Positions 23,844 through 32,327 of a stretch of 40,183 nucleotides of DNA are shown piece by piece (positions within the stretch are counted from its first letter, which is position 1; each line of letters opens with the position of its first letter). Made by a program: the position numbers and the translations under genes. This stretch comes from an uncultured Fibrobacter sp. Its GTDB lineage: Bacteria > Fibrobacterota > Fibrobacteria > Fibrobacterales > Fibrobacteraceae. The DNA lies in assembly GCA_946414075.1 (NCBI GenBank), contig CAMKNA010000020.1:1-40183 (forward strand), in the 5' to 3' direction. The notes under the pieces were generated by a model. That model was not told the origin of the DNA. It did no database searches and saw only the letters and a list, made by a program, of their open reading frames with translations.

Positions 23844-26800
23844 AATTTTGCCGGCTAGTTGTTCTGCCGGGGCCATTCCCAATTCAAATACCGCCTGTAA
23901 GGGAGTTGCCCCCAGGTAACGCATGGAACATGTACACCGGCCCGATATCTCGGCTAGCACCCTCGTATCGGGCGGCGGGAATTCCGTGAAGGTCACCACC
24001 AGGATTCCCTTGCGCTGTTGCAGGCCCTGAATTCTGAGCTGGCCTGCAATGAGCCCGATTTCGGTCACCTTCATAAGCATCTGGGCAGGCACAGGCACCG
24101 GACCAAAGCGGTCTTCCAGTTCCTGGGTAATGCTTTCCACCTCAGCCTGGGAACCGATGCGGGCAATACGCTGATACAACGAAATTCTGGTAAGGCCATC
24201 CTGAATGTATTCCTCAGGCAGATAGGCGTCCACACCTATTTCCACACGGGGCTGTATAGGCTTGTCCGTGGGGCCTCCCCGCAGTTCTTCCACGGCTTCC
24301 TTGACCAGACGAATGTATGTTTCGAAGCCAACTTCGGCCATGAAGCCGTGCTGTTCCTGACCCAGAAGGTTTCCCGCACCTCGAATTTCCAAGTCCCGCA
24401 TGGCAAGCTGGTAGCCGCTTCCCAAATCGGTATACTGCTCCAGAGCCTTGAGCCTACGCATGGATTCGGGAGAAATATCTGACTTGGCGGGAATTACCAA
24501 GAAGGCCTTCGCCAACACATCACTACGGCCTACGCGGCCACGCATCTGGTAAAGCTGGCTAATGCCAAAGTGGTGGGCGTTATTGATGATTATGGTATTT
24601 GCGTTTGGAACATCAAGCCCTGACTCGATAATGCTTGTGCTTACCAATACATCGAATTCCTTGGCCAGGAAGGCGTTCATGACCCGTTCCAAGTCGCGGT
24701 CTTCCATCTGACCGTGAGCCACCGCCACGCGGGCTTCGGGCACCCAGGCTTCCACCTCTTCGGCCAACTGGTTGATACTGTGAACCCGATCGTTCACTAC
24801 AAAAACCTGACCTCCGCGAGCCAGTTCATCCTTCACCGCTTCTGCAAGAATCACATCGTCGCGCTTCATGAGCTTGGTCTCTACAGGCAGGCGGTTGATG
24901 GGCGGCGTATTGATAAGGGAAATGTCCCGGACACCAGTCATACTCAGGTGGAGCGAACGCGGGATGGGCGTGGCGCTCATGCTCAATGTATCCACCGACA
25001 GGCGGAACTCCCGGAGTTTTTCCTTCTGTTTTACACCAAACTTCTGTTCTTCGTCAACAATGAGCAGGCCCAAATCCTTGAAGTGGTTCTTCTCGCTCAG
25101 CAGGGAGTGGGTCCCTACCACGATGTCCACATCGCCCGATGCCAGCTTGGCAAAAACATCCTTTTTCTCCTTGGGCGTACGATAGCGATTCACCAGGGCG
25201 ATGTTCACCGGGAATGCGGCAAATCGTTCCTTGAAATTCTCGTAATGCTGTGCGGCGAGAATGGTCGTGGGCACAAGGATGGCCACCTGCTTCTTGGCAC
25301 AGACGCACTTGAAGGCAGCCCGCATGGCCACTTCTGTCTTGCCGAAGCCAACATCGCCACAGACCAGACGGTCCATGGGCTTTCGACTTTCCATATCCCG
25401 CTTGATATCTTCCGTAGCCTTTACCTGGTCCGGTGTGGGTTCAAACTCAAAAGCGTCTTCGAATTCCTGCTGGAGTTTGCCATCGGGCGGAAAACCAAAA
25501 CCTTCCACCAGTTCACGACGGGCGTACAGTTCCACCAGTTCGCGAGCAATCTGCACCACCTTCTTCTGGACCCGCTTCTTGACGGTTTCCCAGTTTTTGC
25601 CTCCCAGCTTATCCAGCTTGGGCGGTTCTTCATCGGAAACTTCCAGACGGTCAATCTTTTGCAAATCAGAAACAGGGAACTTGAGACGGTCGCCACCGCT
25701 GTATTCCAGCAAGGCACAGTCCACCATGCCGCCATTGACTTCCACACGGACAAGTCCTAGGTATCGACCGACACCATGATCCTCATGGGCAACATAGTCC
25801 CCGCGATTCAGGGACTCCACCATCAGGGCCGACGCCACGGAGCCCGCTATCTGACGCTTGCGGGTCTTGCCGGCATGGCGATTGAAGATGCGGGTTTCCG
25901 TCAGGAACGCCACCTTGTCATTTTCTAGCCAAAAGCCTTCCGTCAGATTCCCGACGAAGTAATCCTCCACAGGCAGGCCTTCCAAGACATGCCGAAGTCT
26001 CGCAAGGGCTCCGGGCGTCGGGGCCACCACATACACGAGCCCGCCCGAAGCACCGAATTCTTCGATTTGCTTGGCAACGGCATCGGTTCCCGTGCTGGAA
26101 AAATCCTGTGGTCTTGCCGAAATTTTATACCAACTATTGGACTGCGCTTCTACGCGAGTCAAGTCAAGACTCGGCCTACCCGGGAAATTCCTAGAAACAT
26201 CACCAAATTTCCACCAAATTTTCTCGGGAGCCTGGGTCTCGGGCTGGGCCGATTTCAACTCTCCGAACAAGTCCTCGAAATGCAGGTACAGCCTAGATGC
26301 CGTCTCTGCAAGAGACGACAATTCTTCGAACACCAAGGAACAGCGGGGCAAGTAATCCAACAGGTTCGAATTCAGCTCCTGATACCGGGAACGCTGCCAC
26401 CAGAGCCCCGAAAGGTCCCCACTCAAGCGCGCCGATTCCGCAAGGGGCAATGTAAACTCCCCCATGGGAAAAACTTCAATGCGGTCCATACGCTCAATGG
26501 AACGCTGGGTAAAGATATCGAATGTTCGGATGGACTCGATCTCGTCACCGTAAAATTCAATGCGGATGGGGTGCGGGTACAGAAAGCAGTTCACATCTAC
26601 GATGCAACCCCGAATAGAGAATTCCCCCACGCTGCTGACCACAGGCTGTTCCACAAAGCCATGATCCAAGAACCAGGGGCGAAGTGCGGACGGTTCCACA
26701 ACATCGCCAACCTTCAACATGCGAATATTCTCCTGGAGTGTTCCCGGCGCAGGTAGGCGCATCATGAGAGCGTCCAGGGAGCAAACGGTCACCAAGGGCC

Positions 26801-27140
26801 TTTCTGGGTTACCAGCATCCTTGAAAAAGCGGAGCCGTTCTTCCAGCACGCCTTCGAAAGGAACCTTCTGTTCATAGGGTTTCAACCCAATGGAGGGGAA
26901 AAAACGGACAAAGTTCTCGCCCACGAGACTCTGGAGATTTTCCACCCAGGTTTCAGCAGACTTAAAATCCCGAGCCACCACAAGGACATTCCCAGGATTT
27001 GTAAAGAAACGCCTCGCTACCATCATGGAAGCCATGGGGACGGTAGCACCGTTCACATGGATAGCCTCATTACCCACATCGGAAAAAAGGCTTAGGGTCT
27101 GCGGAACAGGGTTCTGTAGGTATTCTTGGATGGATTCCAT
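23796..27140 (-). CDS. mfd: Transcription-repair coupling factor Mfd
   Basis: This large SF2 translocase removes RNA polymerase stalled at lesions and recruits UvrA. The order is a UvrB-homology region, an RNAP-interaction domain (DYVAHEDHGVGRYLGLVRVEV), Walker A GDVGFGKTEVAMRAAF, the DEEQ box LIVDEEQKFGVKQKEKLR, SATPIPRSLHLSMTG, HGQMEDRDLERVM, IIESGLDVPNANTIII and QMRGRVGRS. The frame extends open to 27353, but the upstream part is hairpin-rich intergenic DNA. Candidate starts are ATG 27140 (about 1114 residues, chosen) and ATG 27173. A TATAAT box at 27183-27178 would place the transcript start at or just inside the 27173 codon, favouring 27140. No good Shine-Dalgarno sequence is seen for either. 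Confidence 0.95.
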   Translation of the reverse strand: MESIQEYLQNPVPQTLSLFSDVGNEAIHVNGATVPMASMMVARRFFTNPGNVLVVARDFKSAETWVENLQSLVGENFVRFFPSIGLKPYEQKVPFEGVLEERLRFFKDAGNPERPLVTVCSLDALMMRLPAPGTLQENIRMLKVGDVVEPSALRPWFLDHGFVEQPVVSSVGEFSIRGCIVDVNCFLYPHPIRIEFYGDEIESIRTFDIFTQRSIERMDRIEVFPMGEFTLPLAESARLSGDLSGLWWQRSRYQELNSNLLDYLPRCSLVFEELSSLAETASRLYLHFEDLFGELKSAQPETQAPEKIWWKFGDVSRNFPGRPSLDLTRVEAQSNSWYKISARPQDFSSTGTDAVAKQIEEFGASGGLVYVVAPTPGALARLRHVLEGLPVEDYFVGNLTEGFWLENDKVAFLTETRIFNRHAGKTRKRQIAGSVASALMVESLNRGDYVAHEDHGVGRYLGLVRVEVNGGMVDCALLEYSGGDRLKFPVSDLQKIDRLEVSDEEPPKLDKLGGKNWETVKKRVQKKVVQIARELVELYARRELVEGFGFPPDGKLQQEFEDAFEFEPTPDQVKATEDIKRDMESRKPMDRLVCGDVGFGKTEVAMRAAFKCVCAKKQVAILVPTTILAAQHYENFKERFAAFPVNIALVNRYRTPKEKKDVFAKLASGDVDIVVGTHSLLSEKNHFKDLGLLIVDEEQKFGVKQKEKLREFRLSVDTLSMSATPIPRSLHLSMTGVRDISLINTPPINRLPVETKLMKRDDVILAEAVKDELARGGQVFVVNDRVHSINQLAEEVEAWVPEARVAVAHGQMEDRDLERVMNAFLAKEFDVLVSTSIIESGLDVPNANTIIINNAHHFGISQLYQMRGRVGRSDVLAKAFLVIPAKSDISPESMRRLKALEQYTDLGSGYQLAMRDLEIRGAGNLLGQEQHGFMAEVGFETYIRLVKEAVEELRGGPTDKPIQPRVEIGVDAYLPEEYIQDGLTRISLYQRIARIGSQAEVESITQELEDRFGPVPVPAQMLMKVTEIGLIAGQLRIQGLQQRKGILVVTFTEFPPPDTRVLAEISGRCTCSMRYLGATPLQAVFELGMAPAEQLAGKILEIFRSFADIPKSIQ

Positions 27141-27177
27141 GGGGTGAACGCAAAAGTAGAAATTTTTCTCCATAATT

Positions 27178-27183
27178 ATTATA
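27178..27183 (-). promoter_or_regulatory. mfd: Candidate -10 box of mfd
   Basis: TATAAT on the minus strand, 38 bases upstream of the chosen mfd ATG. No convincing -35 element is seen. Confidence 0.3.
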
Positions 27184-27191
27184 TTTGATAG

Positions 27192-27324
27192 AGCATCGGG
27201 GATGCTTTGGTTTGCTTCGGTCGGAGCTATTCGCTCCAACCTCACCCTTCGGGCTTTTCGAACGCACTGCGTTCTCAAAGGCTTAAACGCTCCCACTTGG
27301 TCGCGTTTAATCGACAGGGCTGTC
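27192..27324. repeat. Cluster of short inverted repeats between mfd and ssrA
   Basis: Five dyads occur in about 130 bases: AGCATC/GATGCT (27192-27206), GGAGC/GCTCC (27223-27237), GAACGCA/TGCGTTC (27260-27274), TTAAACGC/GCGTTTAA (27283-27310) and GACAG/CTGTC (27313-27324). A small CCC-TTC-GGG lies between them. No conserved coding content is recognised on either strand. Confidence 0.65.
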
Positions 27325-27326
27325 TC

Positions 27327-27369
27327 AACCAGAGCGCCCCCGGTGCAAAGCACCGGGGGTGCTCTGGTT
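27327..27369. repeat. 20-bp inverted repeat overlapping the tmRNA 5' end
   Basis: Left arm 27327-27346 and right arm 27350-27369 pair over 20 positions with a single G-T pair, around an AAA loop. The right arm contains the first 15 bases of mature tmRNA, including its acceptor strand. After a 2x2 mismatch, CTGTC (27320-27324) also pairs with GACAG (27372-27376). Confidence 0.85.
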
Positions 27370-27711
27370 TCGACAGGGTTACCGAAGTGTTAGTTGCAAG
27401 CCGAGGTCTCAGACGAGGGCACTCGTAAAAAAGTCTGAAAAAAAATAAGTGCTGACGAAAACTACGCACTCGCTGCCTAATTAGCGGCAACGCCGGGCCT
27501 CATTCCGCTCCCATCGGGATGAAAGTCCGGACGCAATATGGGATAGGAATCTTTCATGCCTGGGGGTAGGTTCCGAGATTCACTAGGCTGGTCAAAGTCC
27601 GCGCCGACCTTCTTGGGCGTAGATGAGGCGAGATTTTAAATACGAAGGGAAAGCTTGTAGGAATGGACATGGACGTGATTTTGGACAGGGGTTCGACTCC
27701 CCTCACCTCCA
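27355..27711 (+). ncRNA. ssrA: Transfer-messenger RNA (tmRNA)
   Basis: One-piece tmRNA, which rescues stalled ribosomes and tags nascent peptides for proteolysis. The acceptor GGGGGTG (27355-27361) pairs with CACCTCC (27704-27710) with one G-T pair, and the discriminator is A27711. The 5' conserved text GCTCTGGTTTCGACAGG follows the acceptor. The T arm is AGGGG-TTCGACT-CCCCT. The resume codon GCT at 27451 opens the tag reading frame ADENYALAA, with stop TAA at 27478-27480. Its Ala-Leu-Ala-Ala end is the usual protease signal. The bases after A27711 are GAA, so CCA is not encoded and must be added afterwards. A strong terminator follows. Flanking genes are mfd (divergent) and the kinase gene (convergent). 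Confidence 0.97.
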
Positions 27712-27712
27712 G

Positions 27713-27747
27713 AAAAAAATTGGCGCACTTATGTGCGCCATTTTTTT
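27713..27747. terminator. Terminator of ssrA, shared with the convergent kinase gene
   Basis: GGCGCAC (27722-27728) pairs with GTGCGCC (27733-27739) around TTAT. An A-run precedes the stem and a T-run follows it, so it can work on both strands. Confidence 0.93.
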
Positions 27748-27756
27748 CACAAACTA

Positions 27757-29892
27757 CTACTTCTTCTTGCTGTAGTACTTACCGTAGTAATTGCCGTAAT
27801 AGTACCCCGCCTCGTGCTCACAACGGTTCAAGACAAAGGCACAGGGTTTTTCACTATAACGCTTGATGCGCCCGATGGCATCCTTGATAGATTCCATAGA
27901 ATGCTTGCCGTAATGCAGTACAACCAGATTAAAGTCCACCAGACCGCAAATCAGCTCGGCATCCGTCACCAAATCCATAGGAGGCGTATCCACGACCACT
28001 ACATCAAAATACTGCTTGGCAAGTTGGAGCATCTGTTCGAAAGTGCCGCCCCTCAACATATCTGTAGGCGCAATGGATGCGTTTCCAGCGCCCATGATAT
28101 ACAAGTTGTCCACTTCAGCCGTAGCCACGGCGTCTTCCAGATTACACTTGCCACACAGGGCATCGGCAAGGCCGTACTTCTTGTTGCCGCGGTGCACCCC
28201 TCGACGCATATCCGCATCCACAAGCAAGACCTTCTTACCGGACATGGCATAAAGTGTCGCCAAATTAAGGCTCACAAAGGATTTTCCTACGCCGGGAATC
28301 AGTCCAGTAACCATCATCACCCGTTTGTCCTCGGGTACAGAGAAATCAACGGCGGTCTGCAAGGAACGAAGGGCTTCGCAGGCCGGGTTATCTGGAGAAG
28401 TCTGCACAAGGGCCTTATATTTTCTCCCTTTGCCCAAGGACTTCACCCCTTCCTTGAACTGCGGAATCTTCGCATAGACGCTTACATCCGTTTCCCTTTC
28501 AATCTCAAGGGAACTACGGACTCCGTTCCTAAGCATGCGCAACAGGAATACCAGCAAAACACCCAGCATGAAGCTTGCCGCCACGGAACAAACGAGAATG
28601 TTGAACTTTTTGGGCTTGCTAGGCTTTGATTCAATCTGTGCAAAATCCACCACACGCACATTGCCAACCTCACCGGCACGGACCACGCGAAGCTGTTGGA
28701 TGTTGTTCAACATCGTGGTATAAAGGGCGTTATTCACCTGGACTTCTTCCTGGAGACGCATCACCTCTTGCTGGGTCAAGGGCATCTTTTCCGCCTTGAG
28801 CTTCAGCTTCTGCAATTCCTTGCGTAGCTTATCGATTTGCCTGTTCAGCGTAATCACATTGGGATGCTCCGCCTTGAACAATCGAGTCACCCGCTGGCGT
28901 TCCTGCTCCATCTGCAGGATTTGTTTCTGCAAGTCCACCTCCTTCTGCAGGTGAACCTGTGTTTCGCCCGTCATATCCACAGATCCAATCCGGTAGCGGT
29001 AATCCGCCAAAACCTTTTCGGCGCTATCCAGCTTGGCCTTGACCCCCGGCAACTGTTCTTCCAGGAATTCCAGGGTTTTTTCGGCTTCGGCGCTGCGCAT
29101 TTCCACATTCTGGCGCAAGTAGGTATTGGCGACGCTGTTCAAAATAGATGCGGCCCTATCCGGGAACCTATGGGAATACGAAACGGCAATGATGCCCGAC
29201 TTTTTGCCCTTTTCCGCAACATTCAACCCCTTGGCAAGAGCCCTGATGGCAGACAGGGTGCTGATTTGAGAAAGTACAAAGACCTTGCCTTCCTGGGCCC
29301 GCAAAAAACTCACCCGTATAGCCAGGGTATCGTCCGCATAAGGGGCCTTTACCATGTCGCCCACGACGCCTTCTACAAGGGCCGAGCCTTCCGGAGTGAC
29401 CACCACATATGAACCCGGGCCAGTAACTACGGCTCGCCAGGATCCATCGCGGGCCATCTCTGGAATGTACAGGTGTTCCAAATCCATGCGACCTTCATGG
29501 TGCATGAGCCTATCCATACGGCCCACTGGGGACGCCTTAAAGCACAGATGTTCATCTTCCACAACAGAGGCAAGGACCATACGGCTCTTGATTAGTTCTA
29601 TTTCCGCATCGGCAGGGCTCGCCACATCAAGAAGCGCCCCCATCTCGCCCATGGCCTTGCTGGTCTTGTTCCCCTTCACATCTATCTGCAAAAGGGCGTC
29701 ACTTGTGTACTGCGGTCGAATCCAGTTTCCCAAAAGGATCCCAACCACAAAACCAACCACCATGAATAAAATCAGTATGAACTTCTTTTTCCACAAAATG
29801 CCCAAGGCTTCCATCAGGGTAATGGTGTCACCCGCCTGCGGAGCCTGAATCTGGGCCAGACTGATTGTGGCTCTCTGTTCGTTTTCAGACAT
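27757..29892 (-). CDS. wzc: Wzc-type polysaccharide co-polymerase / tyrosine autokinase
   Basis: The 711-residue inner-membrane protein controls chain length and export of surface polysaccharide. An N-terminal Wzz domain has TM1 at about 37-57 and a periplasmic region with long coiled coils (about 250-400). TM2 (about 425-447) follows, then a cytoplasmic BY-kinase domain. Kinase motifs are Walker A GLIPGVGKSF, Walker A' KVLLVDADMRRG and Walker B VVVDTPPMD. The C-terminal tail is a tyrosine cluster (AGYYYGNYYGKYYSKKK), the expected autophosphorylation site. The gene is followed by the terminator shared with ssrA. galE lies 44 bases upstream on the same strand, consistent with a sugar-precursor/export pair. 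Confidence 0.95.
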   Translation of the reverse strand: MSENEQRATISLAQIQAPQAGDTITLMEALGILWKKKFILILFMVVGFVVGILLGNWIRPQYTSDALLQIDVKGNKTSKAMGEMGALLDVASPADAEIELIKSRMVLASVVEDEHLCFKASPVGRMDRLMHHEGRMDLEHLYIPEMARDGSWRAVVTGPGSYVVVTPEGSALVEGVVGDMVKAPYADDTLAIRVSFLRAQEGKVFVLSQISTLSAIRALAKGLNVAEKGKKSGIIAVSYSHRFPDRAASILNSVANTYLRQNVEMRSAEAEKTLEFLEEQLPGVKAKLDSAEKVLADYRYRIGSVDMTGETQVHLQKEVDLQKQILQMEQERQRVTRLFKAEHPNVITLNRQIDKLRKELQKLKLKAEKMPLTQQEVMRLQEEVQVNNALYTTMLNNIQQLRVVRAGEVGNVRVVDFAQIESKPSKPKKFNILVCSVAASFMLGVLLVFLLRMLRNGVRSSLEIERETDVSVYAKIPQFKEGVKSLGKGRKYKALVQTSPDNPACEALRSLQTAVDFSVPEDKRVMMVTGLIPGVGKSFVSLNLATLYAMSGKKVLLVDADMRRGVHRGNKKYGLADALCGKCNLEDAVATAEVDNLYIMGAGNASIAPTDMLRGGTFEQMLQLAKQYFDVVVVDTPPMDLVTDAELICGLVDFNLVVLHYGKHSMESIKDAIGRIKRYSEKPCAFVLNRCEHEAGYYYGNYYGKYYSKKK

Positions 29893-29936
29893 TCAAAAAA
29901 CCAACCTTAAACTTTTTTACCAAGTATAGAAAAAAA

Positions 29937-30953
29937 CTAGCCCCGGAAGCCCTTAGGGTTGTTTTTCTGCCAATTCCAGGCATCACGGCACATTTCTTCT
30001 ATACCGAACCGAGCCTTCCATCCCAATTCCTTGTACGCTTTTTCTGGATTACAGTAGCAGGTGGCAATGTCCCCTGCACGGCGGGGCTTTATACTATAAG
30101 GCACCTTGACCCCATTCACCTGTTCAAAGGCTTTCACCACATCCAACACGGAATAGCCATGCCCCGTTCCTAAGTTATAGATGGCAAGTCCACACTTGCG
30201 CTCAATCGCCTGGAGAGCGCTCACATGGCCTGTCGCCAAATCACACACATGGATATAGTCGCGAACGCCGGTTCCGTCGGGAGTATCGTAATCGTTTCCA
30301 AAAACCCCAAGCTCCTTGCGAAGTCCCACCGCAGTCTGCGAAATATAGGGCATCAGGTTGTTAGGAATCCCGTTGGGGTCTTCTCCAATCAGTCCGCTAG
30401 GGTGCGCACCGATGGGGTTAAAGTAGCGTAGCAGCACCACATTCCACTCGGGGTCGGACTTCTGCAAGTCCATCAAAACCTGCTCCAGCATGGACTTGGT
30501 CTGTCCATAGGGGTTCGTAATGGCACCCTTGGGACAGTTTTCCGTAATGGGAATCTCCGCCGGATTTCCATAGACCGTAGCCGAGGACGAGAAAATAATG
30601 TTCTTGACGCCATTCTTGCGCATGGTGTTCAGCAGCACAAAGGTGGCATTCATGTTGTTCTCGTAATATTCCAAGGGTTTCTCTATGGATTCCCCTACGG
30701 CCTTAAGACCTGCGAAATGAATACAGGCGTCGAACTTGTTTTGCCTGAACAGAGAATCCATGGCAGAAGAGTCACGGACATCGGCCTTGACAAAAGGCAC
30801 TTCCTTTCCGATAATTTTAGAGACCCTGCGGAGCGATTCCTCGCATGAATTGACCAAGCTATCCACAACAACGACGGAATGTCCCGCCCTATCCAGCTCT
30901 ATAATCGTATGGCTACCGATGTAGCCCGCACCGCCTGTCACGACAATCTTCAT
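29937..30953 (-). CDS. galE: UDP-glucose 4-epimerase
   Basis: The 338-residue short-chain dehydrogenase/reductase interconverts UDP-glucose and UDP-galactose with tightly bound NAD. The Rossmann motif is VVTGGAGYIGSHTIIEL at the N-terminus. The catalytic region has FSSSATVYGNP (Ser) and NPYGQTKSMLEQ (Tyr-x-x-x-Lys). RYFNPIGAHPSGLIGEDPNG and GVRDYIHVCDLA are GalE-specific. It supplies galactose units for surface polysaccharide, fitting the Wzc-type gene downstream. The start matches the family (MKIVVTGGAGYIG). It diverges from pflA. Confidence 0.97.
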   Translation of the reverse strand: MKIVVTGGAGYIGSHTIIELDRAGHSVVVVDSLVNSCEESLRRVSKIIGKEVPFVKADVRDSSAMDSLFRQNKFDACIHFAGLKAVGESIEKPLEYYENNMNATFVLLNTMRKNGVKNIIFSSSATVYGNPAEIPITENCPKGAITNPYGQTKSMLEQVLMDLQKSDPEWNVVLLRYFNPIGAHPSGLIGEDPNGIPNNLMPYISQTAVGLRKELGVFGNDYDTPDGTGVRDYIHVCDLATGHVSALQAIERKCGLAIYNLGTGHGYSVLDVVKAFEQVNGVKVPYSIKPRRAGDIATCYCNPEKAYKELGWKARFGIEEMCRDAWNWQKNNPKGFRG

Positions 30954-31037
30954 AAAAAGCCAACTTTATAAACTTGTGTAGCGTAAACATAGAAATTTTA
31001 GCCCCTGCCCCCCGAACTTTTTGTAACTTTACGACCG

Positions 31038-31784
31038 ATGCTCGGCAGAATCAACAAGTTGGAAACCTTCGGCTCCGTAGACGGGCCCGGAGTCCGTTTC
31101 GTAGTGTTCATGCAAGGGTGCCCCATGCGTTGTCAGTTCTGCCACAATCCCGAGACCTGGGACATCAAAGGCGACAAGGCGGGCGCTTTCGACACCACCC
31201 CCGAAGACCTGCTAAAGAAGGCGCTCCGCTATAAAAGCTACTGGGGAACCGACGGTGGCATTACCGTCAGTGGCGGCGAGCCCCTGATGCAAATGGATTT
31301 TTTAATCGAATTTTTTGCACAGGCAAAAGCGACAGGGGTACATACCTGTATCGACACCTCTGGCGTAAACTTCGTGCGCACCGAGCCCTACTTTGGCAAG
31401 TTCCAGCGTCTTATGGAAGTAACGGACTTGCTGTTGGTAGACCTTAAAATTATGGATCCCGAAATGCACAAGAAATTGACGGGACACCCCATCGACCACA
31501 ACCTGGACATGTTCCGCTACCTGGACGAAATCCAAAAGCCCATTTGGGTTAGGCATGTCCTAGTGCCGGGCATAAGCGACAACGACGAATATCTAGGACA
31601 GGCACGGGACTTTATCCGTTCCCTTTCCAATGTGAAAAAGGTAGAGGTGCTTCCCTACCACTCACTTGCACTAGCAAAGTACAAAGAGATGGGGATCGAG
31701 TACCCGCTTATGGACACAAAGTCCCCTAGCCCAGAGCGGGTCCAAAACGCAAATAGGATTCTGGAAACAGAATCCTACCGATAA
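31038..31784 (+). CDS. pflA: Pyruvate formate-lyase activating enzyme (radical SAM)
   Basis: The 248-residue glycyl-radical-activating enzyme carries the Cys-x3-Cys-x2-Cys cluster at Cys28, Cys32 and Cys35 (GCPMRCQFCHNP), preceded by the family lead-in SVDGPGVRFVVFMQ. TVSGGEPLMQMDFLIEFF and GVHTCIDTSGV follow, and VLVPGISDNDEYLGQ lies near the C-terminus. It installs the glycyl radical on pyruvate formate-lyase under anaerobic conditions. The lyase gene itself is not adjacent. No Shine-Dalgarno sequence is clear, but the ATG gives the usual start (MLGRINKLETFGS). Its stop lies 4 bases from the ompH stop on the other strand. Confidence 0.96.
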   Translation: MLGRINKLETFGSVDGPGVRFVVFMQGCPMRCQFCHNPETWDIKGDKAGAFDTTPEDLLKKALRYKSYWGTDGGITVSGGEPLMQMDFLIEFFAQAKATGVHTCIDTSGVNFVRTEPYFGKFQRLMEVTDLLLVDLKIMDPEMHKKLTGHPIDHNLDMFRYLDEIQKPIWVRHVLVPGISDNDEYLGQARDFIRSLSNVKKVEVLPYHSLALAKYKEMGIEYPLMDTKSPSPERVQNANRILETESYR

Positions 31785-31788
31785 CGCG

Positions 31789-32319
31789 CTATCTATTGTT
31801 CAGGTAGTCCAGAACCTTCTGGGTCAGGTCGTTCTCTTTTTTCCAGAACACCACGGCACCGGTGGCACGGTCCACCACCATGTCGTAACCTTCCTGTAAA
31901 GCGATTTCATTAATGGCTTTACGAATCAACTGGATAATGGGACCACTAACCTTCTCATTTTCCGTAATAAGTTCGCCATTACGGCCATAGACACGGTCGA
32001 TGAATTCCTTCAGCTCCGTTTCTTTCTTGGCGTAGTCGGCTTCCAGTTCCCGTTTCTTTTCGTCGGAAAGCATCAACACCTGTTTGTCCAGTTTTTCCTT
32101 GATGGCGGAAAGTTCCTTCTGGATCAGGTTACCCTGCTGTTCCCACTTGGCCACCTGCCGGTCGTATTCTTCCTGGGCCTTCTTGGTACCCTTGTAGCCG
32201 TCAAAGATAAGCTTAGAATCCACATGGGCAATGCGAAGGCCGTCTTCAGCAAAGGCTGTACACGCCATAAGCATGGCGAGCACTATTACCAGACGACGAA
32301 TCAAAGATTTTTTAAGCAT
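31789..32319 (-). CDS. ompH: OmpH/Skp-family periplasmic chaperone
   Basis: The 176-residue protein has a signal peptide (about 1-24, ending CTAFA), then IAHVDSKLIFDGYKGTKKAQEEYDRQ, the OmpH start. A long charged helical pair (about 50-130) follows, forming the tentacles of the Skp trimer, and the C-terminal strand region is EGYDMVVDRATGAVVFWKK. It holds unfolded outer-membrane proteins in the periplasm before delivery to BAM. It lies 8 bases downstream of bamA on the same strand, the classical arrangement. Confidence 0.93.
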   Translation of the reverse strand: MLKKSLIRRLVIVLAMLMACTAFAEDGLRIAHVDSKLIFDGYKGTKKAQEEYDRQVAKWEQQGNLIQKELSAIKEKLDKQVLMLSDEKKRELEADYAKKETELKEFIDRVYGRNGELITENEKVSGPIIQLIRKAINEIALQEGYDMVVDRATGAVVFWKKENDLTQKVLDYLNNR

Positions 32320-32327
32320 AGCGCCTC

